9,035 bases of DNA from Allobrachymonas sp. (GTDB lineage Bacteria > Pseudomonadota > Gammaproteobacteria > Burkholderiales > Burkholderiaceae_C). Below are positions 1 to 6,299 of this stretch, piece after piece. Made by a program: the position numbers and the translations under genes. The stretch covers positions 1-9,035 of the forward strand of contig JAGPIR010000040.1 in the NCBI GenBank assembly GCA_018054915.1, read 5' to 3'. The notes below the pieces were generated by a model. It did not search any database, was not told the origin of the DNA, and saw only the letters and a list, made by a program, of their open reading frames with translations. Positions within the stretch are counted from its first letter, which is position 1. Each line of letters starts with the position of its first letter.

Positions 1-1195
1 CCAGCATATGGCCGCGCGTCAGCTCATTCATGGCGGCCAGATGCACAAACCCCGGCGGACGGATTTTCATGCGATAGGGCTTGTTGGCGCCATCGCTCAC
101 CAGATAGATGCCAAATTCACCCTTCGGGTGTTCCACCGCAGCATAGGCTTCGCCCTCGGGCACATGCATGCCCTCGCTGAAAAGCTTGAAGTGATGGATC
201 AACTCTTCCATGCCGGATTTCATGGCGGCACGCGGCGGCGGCGCCACCTTGTAATTGCTGGTGATGACCGGACCGGGGTTGGCGCGCAACCAGTCCACAC
301 ATTGCTTCATGATGCGATTGGCTTCGCGCATCTCCTGAACACGTACAAGATAGCGGTCGTAGGTATCACCGGTAACGCCCACCGGAATATCGAAATCCAT
401 GCGGTCATAGGCATCGTAGGGTTGATGCTTGCGCAGATCCCAGGCCACGCCGCTGCCGCGCAGCATGGGACCGGTGAAGCCCAGATTGATCGCGCGATCC
501 GGACTGACCACGGCAATTCCCACGGTGCGCTGCTTCCAGATGCGGTTGTCGGTCAACAGGGTTTCGTATTCGTCCACCCGTTGCGGGAACTCCTGCGTGA
601 ATGCCTCGATGAAATCGAGCAACGATCCCTGCCGTTCAGCATTGAGCGCCTCGGTCTGCGCTGGTGTGCGCAACTTGCTGGGCACAAACTGCGGCATGTG
701 CTCAGGCAAATCACGGTAAACGCCGCCTGGACGGAAATACGAAGCATGCATGCGTGCGCCCGATACCGCTTCGTACATATCCATGAGCTTTTCGCGCTCG
801 CGGAAGGTGTAGATCAGGATCGTGCTGCTGCCCAGGTCGTTGCCGTGCGAACCCAGCCACATCAAGTGATTGAGAATGCGCGTGATTTCGGAGAAAAGCA
901 CACGGATATATTGGGCGCGAACGGGCACGTCCACGCCCAGCAGCTTCTCCACTGCCAGGCAATAGGCGTGCTCGTTGCACATCATCGACACATAATCCAG
1001 CCGATCCATGTACGGCAGCGTCTGAATATAGGTCTTGTATTCAGCCAGTTTTTCGGTGGCGCGATGCAACAGCCCCACATGGGGATCGGCATGCTGCACG
1101 ACTTCGCCATCCAGTTCGAGAACGAGTCGCAACACCCCATGCGCCGCAGGGTGCTGGGGGCCAAAATTAATCGTGTAATTGCGGATTTCAGGCAT
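1..1195 (-). CDS. nuoD: NADH-quinone oxidoreductase subunit D (NuoD), C-terminus cut by window edge
   Basis: NuoD is the 49-kDa-type subunit of complex I. It sits in the peripheral arm at the membrane junction and forms much of the quinone-binding pocket with NuoB. The minus frame is open from the ATG at 1195 to the window edge, giving 398 residues. Family members are about 418 residues, so roughly 20 C-terminal residues are missing; the last visible ones read RGHML. The N-terminus MPEIRNYTINFGPQHPAAHG carries the family signature. By alignment from memory to Thermus Nqo4, His19 and Tyr68 (in MDRLDY) match the quinone-headgroup residues His38 and Tyr87. The motif MMCNEHAY follows. The gene starts 19 bases after nuoC stops and is separate from it, unlike the fused NuoCD of E. 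coli. No clear Shine-Dalgarno sequence is seen, so translation may be coupled to nuoC. Identification is secure. Confidence 0.96.
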   Translation of the reverse strand, partial: MPEIRNYTINFGPQHPAAHGVLRLVLELDGEVVQHADPHVGLLHRATEKLAEYKTYIQTLPYMDRLDYVSMMCNEHAYCLAVEKLLGVDVPVRAQYIRVLFSEITRILNHLMWLGSHGNDLGSSTILIYTFREREKLMDMYEAVSGARMHASYFRPGGVYRDLPEHMPQFVPSKLRTPAQTEALNAERQGSLLDFIEAFTQEFPQRVDEYETLLTDNRIWKQRTVGIAVVSPDRAINLGFTGPMLRGSGVAWDLRKHQPYDAYDRMDFDIPVGVTGDTYDRYLVRVQEMREANRIMKQCVDWLRANPGPVITSNYKVAPPPRAAMKSGMEELIHHFKLFSEGMHVPEGEAYAAVEHPKGEFGIYLVSDGANKPYRMKIRPPGFVHLAAMNELTRGHML

Positions 1196-1214
1196 GGCGA
1201 CACACTAATGGGCT

Positions 1215-1823
1215 TCAGCCCAGCCTCCCATAACCGGGCTCGCGCACGATGCGTGGCGTGATTTCACGCGGCTCAATGCTCACCGGCCGGTACACCACGC
1301 GCTTTTGCTCGGCGTCGTAATGCATTTCCACATGCCCGCAAAGAGGAAAATCCTTGCGCATGGGATGGCCGACGAACCCATAATCAGTAAGGATACGCCG
1401 CAGGTCAGGATGTCCGTCAAACACCACGCCATACAAGTCGAACGCCTCCCGTTCGAACCAGTTGGCCGCATTCCATACTCCATTCACCGAGGCTAGGCGC
1501 GGCTGCTCATCATCGGCGGCAAACACCTTCAGGCGCAGGCGCTGGTTGAGCGTGGTGGACAATAGGTGCAGCACCACACAAAAACGCAACCCTTCCCAAG
1601 GCATATCCTTGTACTGCGAATAATCGACCGCACACAAATCAATCAATTGATTGAACTGACACTGCGGCGCATCCCGCAACACAACCGCCACATCCAGATA
1701 ATCGGCAGCCGCCACCTCGACGGTGACTTCACCATGCGCCAGAAGCACGCTGCGCGTACGCTCTGCCAGCACCTCCCGGATACTGGTCTGCAACGCGCAC
1801 GGATCAATAGTGTAAGCAGTCAT
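1215..1823 (-). CDS. nuoC: NADH-quinone oxidoreductase subunit C (NuoC)
   Basis: NuoC is the 30-kDa-type subunit of the complex I peripheral arm. It binds no cofactor itself and packs against NuoD and NuoB. The product is 202 residues, a normal length for a stand-alone NuoC. The conserved core is clear: GVWNAANWFEREAFDLYGVV, then FDGHPDLRRILTDYGFVGHP and MRKDFPLCGHVEM, with the C-terminal RVVYRPVSIEPREITPR typical of betaproteobacteria. I chose the ATG at 1823 (MTAYTIDP). An upstream ATG at 1856 in the same frame would overlap nuoB by 14 bases and add a non-homologous dozen residues. A weak purine-rich GAGA sits about ten bases upstream. The gene follows nuoB by 19 bases and precedes nuoD by 19 bases, as expected in one operon. 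Confidence 0.96.
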   Translation of the reverse strand: MTAYTIDPCALQTSIREVLAERTRSVLLAHGEVTVEVAAADYLDVAVVLRDAPQCQFNQLIDLCAVDYSQYKDMPWEGLRFCVVLHLLSTTLNQRLRLKVFAADDEQPRLASVNGVWNAANWFEREAFDLYGVVFDGHPDLRRILTDYGFVGHPMRKDFPLCGHVEMHYDAEQKRVVYRPVSIEPREITPRIVREPGYGRLG

Positions 1824-1842
1824 GCTGTCATTCTCACGCGGC

Positions 1843-2325
1843 TTACACGCGCGCAATAGTTGTTGTGCGACGGATTTTCTGCTGCAACTGCATCAGGCCA
1901 TATAGCAAGGCTTCCGCTGTAGGCGGGCAGCCCGGCACATATACATCCACAGGCACGATGCGGTCACAGCCGCGCACCACCGAATAGCTGTAATGATAAT
2001 AGCCACCCCCATTGGCGCACGACCCCATGGAAATGACATAACGCGGCTCAGCCATCTGGTCATAGACCTTGCGCAGCGCAGGAGCCATTTTGTTGCACAG
2101 GGTGCCGGCCACAATCATGAGATCAGACTGGCGCGGGCTGGCTCGGAACACCTCAGAACCAAAACGGGCGATGTCATAACGCGAGCCGGCTGCATGCATC
2201 ATCTCGACAGCACAACAGGCCAGACCAAAGGTCATCGGCCATACCGAACCCGAATTGGCCCAGTTGGCCACGGCATCGTAGCTCGTGGTAATGAACCCTT
2301 GTTTGAATACGCCTTCAACTGACAT
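1843..2325 (-). CDS. nuoB: NADH-quinone oxidoreductase subunit B (NuoB)
   Basis: NuoB carries the terminal [4Fe-4S] cluster N2, which passes electrons to quinone. The product is 160 residues, full length for the betaproteobacterial form. All four cluster ligands are present: the tandem pair Cys37-Cys38 in FGLACCAVEMM, Cys103 in SMGSCANGGG and Cys133 in YVPGCPPTAEAL. The stretch ARFGSEVFRASPRQSDLMIVAG is also hallmark sequence. The ATG at 2325 has an AGGA six bases upstream and no longer conserved reading upstream. The gene lies 51 bases after nuoA and 19 bases before nuoC. Nothing is missing or unusual. Confidence 0.97.
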   Translation of the reverse strand: MSVEGVFKQGFITTSYDAVANWANSGSVWPMTFGLACCAVEMMHAAGSRYDIARFGSEVFRASPRQSDLMIVAGTLCNKMAPALRKVYDQMAEPRYVISMGSCANGGGYYHYSYSVVRGCDRIVPVDVYVPGCPPTAEALLYGLMQLQQKIRRTTTIARV

Positions 2326-2376
2326 TTCTTATCCTGCTCCAGCCCCAAGGCCCCCTGTCACACACGATAGCAACGG

Positions 2377-2736
2377 CTATTCCCAATCAAGTGCGCCCTT
2401 CTTCCATTCATAGATGAAGCCCACCAGCAGGATAAACAGAAAAATCATACCCGACCAGAAAGCCACAGACCCCATTTCCTTGAGCACCACGGCCCACGGC
2501 ACCAGGAAAGCCACTTCCAGATCAAACAGAATGAACAAAATAGCTACCAGGTAATATCGCACGTCAAATTGCATGCGTGCGTCGTCAAATGCTGGGAAAC
2601 CACACTCATAAGCCGAATTTTTTTCCGGGTCAGGCCGCTGCGGCCCCAAAAAATAACCCAATACCAACGGCACAACCCCCACCAAGACCCCGATCAGGAT
2701 AAACAATAGCACAGGAAGATATTCAGCAAGATTCAT
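2377..2736 (-). CDS. nuoA: NADH-quinone oxidoreductase subunit A (NuoA)
   Basis: NuoA is a small membrane subunit of complex I (ND3-type) near the junction of the peripheral and membrane arms. The product is 119 residues, the usual length. Three hydrophobic helices are visible at about residues 7-30, 60-82 and 92-109. The loop after helix 1 contains the conserved NSAYECGFPAF with Cys45, the residue known in mitochondrial ND3 for exposure in the deactive state. Helix 2 carries the FDLEVAFLVPWA motif with acidic Asp72 and Glu74. The start at 2736 (MNLAEYLPVLLF) fits the family. The frame extends to an ATG at 2781, but that adds 15 residues with no family match. No strong Shine-Dalgarno sequence is visible. 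It is the first gene of the nuo operon here, with a promoter candidate about 110 bases upstream. Confidence 0.95.
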   Translation of the reverse strand: MNLAEYLPVLLFILIGVLVGVVPLVLGYFLGPQRPDPEKNSAYECGFPAFDDARMQFDVRYYLVAILFILFDLEVAFLVPWAVVLKEMGSVAFWSGMIFLFILLVGFIYEWKKGALDWE

Positions 2737-3079
2737 GTATTTGCGCGCCGCAACAAAAGTACAGTCCGCTCGCCGCAACAAGCAACAAAAGCAAACGGAA
2801 CTCGGCTCAAAGTAAATTTTCTATAATACTTAATAAGTAAATACTATATACGATCATGCCATGCATGCAATGGAAAGACTAATTATAGTGAGTGATATCT
2901 CAACCGGTGCCCGGAATAACCCCCACAAGAAAGACCGACTTCACTCAAAACAACCGCACCTCCCCAGTCACGATGCTCCATCAAACTGACAATAACTTTT
3001 CAATTTGCCCGGACACCCCCTAAATACAAACATCGCATCACAAAACGCCCCATTTTTATCCAAAATGCTCGATTTCGAC
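2737..3079. other. Divergent intergenic region between nuoA and the DMT transporter gene
   Basis: This 343-base gap holds the nuo promoter candidate, an AT-rich core at about 2815-2850, and a 13-base palindrome at 2827-2839. I looked for a tRNA, because a tRNA-Leu often precedes nuoA in related bacteria, and found no T-loop-like or acceptor-stem sequence. No convincing promoter is seen for the plus-strand transporter; the best pair (TTTTCA at 2997 and TAAATA at 3021, 18-base spacer) is poor. Confidence 0.6.
2843..2870 (-). promoter_or_regulatory. Predicted sigma70-type promoter of the nuo operon
   Basis: On the minus strand, TTGCAT (plus 2865-2870) and TATAGT (plus 2843-2848) are separated by 16 bases and match the -35 and -10 consensus well. 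Transcription would start near 2836, leaving a leader of about 100 bases before nuoA. The surroundings are strongly AT-rich. No better pair is visible between nuoA and the divergent gene. This is a prediction from sequence only. Confidence 0.5.
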
Positions 3080-3955
3080 ATGCATCAAACATCTACCAGA
3101 GGCCTGCTTTTTGCCCTGCTGGCCATTGTTTTGTGGGGCAGCCTGGCAACATTGGGCGTACGCTTGCAACATGTGCCACCTTTTTTACTGACCGGACTAG
3201 GTCTATTGGCAGGCAGCCTGGTTGCAGTGCCGCTGTCTCGTGGCAATTGGACCGAATGGAAAGTTCCCCCGTTCACCCTCCTGCTGGGCATTGGCGGACT
3301 ATTTGGCTACCACGTCTTGTTGTTTTCGGCCTTGCGTCTGGCACCACCCGTACAGGCCAACCTGCTCAATTACCTGTGGCCGCTGGGCATGGTACTGCTG
3401 GCGCCGGTATGGTTACGTGGCGTGCAATGGCGTTGGCTGCATGTGGTTGCGGCACTAGCCGGATTTGCAGGCGCAGCCTTGGCCTTGCTGGACGGAATGG
3501 CTAGTAGCTCGCCCTTGCAGACGCTACCGGACCATGCCACGACATGGTGGGGGTACGCGCTTGCGATTGGTGCCGCATTCACCTGGGCAAGTTATTCATT
3601 GCTTACACAACGCGTACCTGCATTCAAGACATCAGCCGTCGGCACGTTTTGTCTGGTTTCTGGAGTCCTGGCCTTGCTGTGCCATATGGCATTTGAAACT
3701 ACGCCTGCGTTGTCCCTGTGGGATTGGAGCTTGATCGGCATACTGGGATTAGGTCCCTTGGGTGGGGCATTTTTCCTGTGGGACGCTGCGCTCAAGCGCG
3801 CAGACGCACGCACCATCGGCTTGCTGGCGTTCATCACACCCCTGCTGTCTACAGCCTTGCTGTTACGGTCGCGTGGCCAGCCATTGTCCGCCACACTGGC
3901 AACGGCAACCGTGCTCATCGTAGGCGCAGCCTTGGTGGGGACTCGCGCCAAGTAA
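3080..3955 (+). CDS. DMT-superfamily EamA-type inner-membrane transporter, YddG-like
   Basis: This is probably an exporter of a small metabolite, possibly amino acids, across the inner membrane. The product is 291 residues from the ATG at 3080. It shows about ten hydrophobic segments arranged as two EamA halves, with almost no long soluble loop. The motif NYLWPLGMVLLAP in the first half and YALAIGAAFTWASYSLLTQR and GPLGGAFFLWDAALKRADARTIGLLAFITPLLSTALLL in the second resemble E. coli YddG, an aromatic amino acid exporter, as I recall it. The substrate cannot be read from sequence. I chose 3080 because it places the first helix about eight residues in, as in YddG. ATG 3065 and TTG 3005 are alternatives, and none has a clear Shine-Dalgarno sequence. 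The gene diverges from nuoA. The 163-base gap to sdaA, which contains a promoter, argues against an operon. Confidence 0.85.
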   Translation: MHQTSTRGLLFALLAIVLWGSLATLGVRLQHVPPFLLTGLGLLAGSLVAVPLSRGNWTEWKVPPFTLLLGIGGLFGYHVLLFSALRLAPPVQANLLNYLWPLGMVLLAPVWLRGVQWRWLHVVAALAGFAGAALALLDGMASSSPLQTLPDHATTWWGYALAIGAAFTWASYSLLTQRVPAFKTSAVGTFCLVSGVLALLCHMAFETTPALSLWDWSLIGILGLGPLGGAFFLWDAALKRADARTIGLLAFITPLLSTALLLRSRGQPLSATLATATVLIVGAALVGTRAK

Positions 3956-4037
3956 ACCGGGCCGCAACACTGCCGGCTTTCCGTTTCGACCACTCTGCAG
4001 ACTGGTGTTTCTACTCAGCATGGCCGCGATATCCGCA

Positions 4038-4066
4038 TTGCCATCACGATACCCGTACCATATAGA
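4038..4066 (+). promoter_or_regulatory. Predicted sigma70-type promoter of sdaA
   Basis: TTGCCA at 4038-4043 and TATAGA at 4061-4066 are separated by exactly 17 bases. Transcription would begin near 4073, about 45 bases before the sdaA ATG. This supports the start at 4119, because the longer in-frame starts at 4005 and 4020 would lie upstream of the transcript. No riboswitch-like structure is seen in the short leader. Confidence 0.5.
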
Positions 4067-4108
4067 AAACTTATTAAGCCCGGAAGGCTGGTCACTTTTC
4101 TCAACGAT

Positions 4109-4114
4109 GGGAGG
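4109..4114 (+). promoter_or_regulatory. Ribosome binding site that fixes the sdaA start
   Basis: GGGAGG lies four bases before the ATG at 4119. It is the only strong Shine-Dalgarno match among the possible starts, and it agrees with family alignment. Confidence 0.75.
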
Positions 4115-4118
4115 CAGG

Positions 4119-5489
4119 ATGTATATTGGTCTGCAAGACATGTTCAAGATCGGCATCGGTCCGAGCAGTTCGCACACAGTGGGTCCAATGCGCGCCGCGC
4201 GCCGTTTTGTAATGGGTTTGCCTGAAGATTCTCTGGGAGAAGTTCAACGCGTTCAGGTAGAACTGTTTGGCTCATTGGCGCATACGGGACACGGTCATGG
4301 CTCGGATCTGGCCATCCTCATGGGCCTGTGCGGAGAAGTTCCAGACAGCGTTGACACAAGCAGCATTGCACAACGCGTGGCAACCATCCACCGCGAGTGC
4401 CGCTTGACCCTTCTTGGCCAGCACGAGGTGCCTTTTGACATGGCGCGGGACCTGCTGTTCAATCGCACCGACGAATTGCCCGTACACACCAACGGCATGC
4501 GTTTCCAGGCCTGGAATGCAGACGCAGCGCTTCTTGACAGCCGCGAACTGTATTCAGTGGGTGGCGGCTTCGTGGTGGATGCCGATGAACACTTTGTCGG
4601 AAGCGGCCGCGGCACGGAGGTGTCGGTTCCATTCCCATTCACCACGATGTCGGAACTGTTGGAGCTGGCCCGCAAACAGAACCGATTCCTGACTGATCTG
4701 CTCTATGAAAATGAATGCACGTTGCATGGAGAGTCAGTTGTCCTTGACTTTATGCAACGGATTGATGCAGTAATGACTGACTGCATCAACAGGGGACTGA
4801 CTACCACCGGTCTGCTACCGGGTGGTCTGCGCGTATCGCGTCGCGCCCCCGGAATGGCCGGACGGTTACGCAGCACGCCCGCGCACATCAGCGAAGGAGC
4901 CATGAGCTGGGTCAGCGCATGGGCGATTGCTGTCAACGAGGAAAATGCTGCGGGTGGCCGCGTAGTGACGGCGCCAACCAACGGCGCAGCAGGCATCATT
5001 CCTGCGGTCCTGCGCTATTACCGCGACTGCCGCAACGGTGACCATGAAGGCGTTAAACGTTTTTTTCTCGCTGCTGCCGCAGTAGGCTCGCTGTGCAAAC
5101 GCAATGCCTCTATTTCGGGCGCGGAAGTGGGCTGTCAAGGAGAGGTTGGGTCAGCCGCCGCCATGGCCGCCGCAGGTCTTGCCGCTGCGCTCGGCGCCAG
5201 CAACGCAGAAATTGAAAATGCGGCAGAAATTGCCCTGGAACACCATCTCGGGATGACCTGCGATCCCGTAGGAGGCCTGGTACAGGTGCCCTGCATTGAG
5301 CGTAATGCCATGGGGGCAGTCAAGGCCATCAATGCCTGCTCCATGGCCATGCTGGGTAGCGGCATGCACATGGTCACTCTGGATCAGGCCATAGAAACCA
5401 TGCGCGCCACTGGCCGCGACATGCAAAGCCGCTACAAGGAAACGTCGCTGGGCGGGCTGGCAGTCACCGTCCGCCAGGTAGAGTGCTGA
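4119..5489 (+). CDS. sdaA: L-serine ammonia-lyase, iron-sulfur-dependent single-chain type
   Basis: The enzyme deaminates L-serine to pyruvate and ammonia in the cytoplasm, using a [4Fe-4S] cluster rather than pyridoxal phosphate. The product is 456 residues, matching E. coli SdaA (454). The N-terminal domain opens with DMFKIGIGPSSSHTVGPM (serine/His signature at about residues 16-19) and contains GSLAHTGHGHGSD. The catalytic domain has NEENAAGGRVVTAPTNGAAG, then NASISGAEVGCQGEVG. Cluster ligands are Cys339, Cys381 (TCDPVGG) and Cys392 (VPCIERN); their spacing of 42 and 11 equals that of the Legionella enzyme (343, 385, 396). The protein ends in a cysteine, Cys456, equivalent to the tail cysteine that caps the resting cluster in that enzyme. 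The start at 4119 has a strong ribosome binding site and family alignment; the frame runs back to GTG 4005. It has its own promoter and appears monocistronic. Confidence 0.97.
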   Translation: MYIGLQDMFKIGIGPSSSHTVGPMRAARRFVMGLPEDSLGEVQRVQVELFGSLAHTGHGHGSDLAILMGLCGEVPDSVDTSSIAQRVATIHRECRLTLLGQHEVPFDMARDLLFNRTDELPVHTNGMRFQAWNADAALLDSRELYSVGGGFVVDADEHFVGSGRGTEVSVPFPFTTMSELLELARKQNRFLTDLLYENECTLHGESVVLDFMQRIDAVMTDCINRGLTTTGLLPGGLRVSRRAPGMAGRLRSTPAHISEGAMSWVSAWAIAVNEENAAGGRVVTAPTNGAAGIIPAVLRYYRDCRNGDHEGVKRFFLAAAAVGSLCKRNASISGAEVGCQGEVGSAAAMAAAGLAAALGASNAEIENAAEIALEHHLGMTCDPVGGLVQVPCIERNAMGAVKAINACSMAMLGSGMHMVTLDQAIETMRATGRDMQSRYKETSLGGLAVTVRQVEC

Positions 5490-5522
5490 CCACGCGCCAC
5501 CGTATTTTCGGGTGAGCCGGTC

Positions 5523-5555
5523 CCTGCATGCCCCCCGTCCTTAAGGGGATGCAGG
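5523..5555. terminator. Hairpin between convergent sdaA and psiF-like genes, possible bidirectional terminator
   Basis: CCTGCAT at 5523-5529 pairs with ATGCAGG at 5549-5555, and CCCC at 5531-5534 pairs with GGGG at 5545-5548, leaving one bulged G and a loop of about ten bases. It sits 34 bases after sdaA stops and 11 bases beyond the minus-strand stop at 5566, the right place for a shared terminator. Neither strand has a uracil tract directly after the stem. The nearest is a run of six T at 5569-5574 on the plus strand, too far for a standard intrinsic terminator. Confidence 0.4.
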
Positions 5556-5565
5556 CCGACAGCAA

Positions 5566-5835
5566 TCATTTTTTGCTCAGGCACGCTTTCATGAACGCCT
5601 TGCGTTCATCGCCCTTCTTGTCCTTGGCTTCAACGTTGCAGGTCTTCATTTTTTCCTGTTGCGCCTTCCGGCCATCAGCAAGGCAACTCTTCATGAATGC
5701 CTTGCGCTCATCGCCGGTCTTGTTGCTGGCTTTGGCCTGCGCATTGCAGGTACCCATGAGCTGTTGCTGTGCATTCAAGGCATATGCGCCGCTCATGGAA
5801 ACGGCAAAAACAGTAAGTACGGCAAGTTTACGCAT
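5566..5835 (-). CDS. psiF: Small exported PsiF-repeat protein
   Basis: The product is 89 residues: a signal peptide (Lys3, hydrophobic 4-15, likely cleavage after AYA at 19), then two repeats of the PsiF type. Each repeat has a cysteine, a basic linker, GDERKAFMK and a second cysteine: Cys30-Cys51 and Cys66-Cys85. It ends ACLSKK, like E. coli PsiF, named for phosphate-starvation induction next to phoA. The biochemical role of the family is not known. Export suggests the cysteines could form disulfides in the periplasm. The start at 5835 has a strong AGGAGG eight bases upstream; an open frame continues back to 6102 but has no family resemblance. No phoA lies nearby and I see no Pho box, so phosphate control is not supported here. 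The gene is single and converges on sdaA. Confidence 0.88.
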   Translation of the reverse strand: MRKLAVLTVFAVSMSGAYALNAQQQLMGTCNAQAKASNKTGDERKAFMKSCLADGRKAQQEKMKTCNVEAKDKKGDERKAFMKACLSKK

Positions 5836-5843
5836 TGAAAAAT

Positions 5844-5849
5844 CCTCCT
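5844..5849 (-). promoter_or_regulatory. Strong ribosome binding site that fixes the psiF-like start
   Basis: AGGAGG on the minus strand lies eight bases before the ATG at 5835. It settles the start against the much longer upstream open frame that reaches 6102. Confidence 0.8.
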
Positions 5850-6200
5850 GAAACCAGCCTCGAAATGAGGCAAGTGCATTGCACCATGAAACAGCAAAAA
5901 TATTTATGAATATATGCTTCAAAAAATTGCTGACGCCCCTTTGCGTAGCCCTTTGAATGCATCTATTGCATCGGATGTCGCCAATTGTCTGACAAACCAT
6001 TCGCAGTCTGGTCATGGGCCTGTCCGTTTTCACAATGACTCCATCCAAGCAGATGCCAACGGGCCAAACGCAGACGGAACAAGAAACCTCTTTTAAAGAC
6101 ATAGCCCCAATGGCGGGTATTTTGACTATTTTTACCCGTCATACGCACATCGACTGAATGCACAAGATTTTCTAGTGTGAAAAGCAATCCTAGCAGCGAG

Positions 6201-6229
6201 TTGCAAATAGCAACAATTGATGCCATGAT
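6201..6229 (+). promoter_or_regulatory. Possible promoter of the universal stress protein gene
   Basis: TTGCAA at 6201-6206 and CATGAT at 6224-6229 are spaced by 17 bases, each matching four of six consensus positions. The start would fall near 6236, about 64 bases before the ATG. Stress promoters may use another sigma factor, so the call is weak. Confidence 0.3.
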
Positions 6230-6286
6230 TCAATAAATTTGGGTGCCGGTGTTTGCGCATGTTCCGATCGGCACAATCGCGTTTTC

Positions 6287-6292
6287 GGGAGG
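6287..6292 (+). promoter_or_regulatory. Ribosome binding site that fixes the universal stress protein start
   Basis: GGGAGG seven bases before the ATG at 6300 selects this start over the in-frame GTG at 6243, which would add 19 residues before the conserved family N-terminus. Confidence 0.75.
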
Positions 6293-6299
6293 CTTTGCC

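Larger units (their letters stand above)
5836..6299. other. 464-base divergent gene-free region between the psiF-like and universal stress genes
   Basis: No coding sequence here looks real: the short frames have no signal, domain or family resemblance and no ribosome binding site. On the psiF side there is a GCCTC/GAGGC stem at 5857-5871, a palindrome GTGCATTGCAC at 5874-5884, and an AT-rich stretch at about 5895-5926. In the middle lie an inverted repeat at 6114-6138 and another at 6168-6183. On the stress-protein side lie a weak promoter at 6201-6229 and a ribosome binding site at 6287-6292. Room for a small RNA exists but nothing shows one directly. Confidence 0.6.

Noticed and set aside
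8..1261. A 417-codon plus-strand open frame
   Set aside because: It lies antisense to nuoD across nearly its whole length, has no family resemblance, and nuoD on the other strand is plainly conserved. It is a shadow of nuoD codon bias.
2782..3004. A tRNA-Leu upstream of nuoA
   Set aside because: No GGTTCGAATC-like T-loop, anticodon arm or CCA-flanked acceptor stem is visible on either strand.
5850..5950. Pho box for the psiF-like gene
   Set aside because: No pair of CTGTCAT-like repeats at 11-base spacing is present; the nearest match, CTGTTTCATGG, is single and poor.
5914..6096. A 60-codon plus-strand frame in the psiF-usp gap
   Set aside because: No ribosome binding site, no hydrophobic or domain pattern, and composition like non-coding DNA.
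5836..6102. N-terminal extension of the psiF-like frame back to an ATG at 6102
   Set aside because: The strong AGGAGG and the signal peptide both begin at 5835, and the extra 89 residues show no domain and would hide the signal peptide.
6217..6233. FNR/Anr-like box near the universal stress gene (TTGAT...TTCAA)
   Set aside because: The consensus needs TTGAT-N4-ATCAA. Here the arms are too far apart (17 bases in total, not 14) and the second half is ATTCAA.
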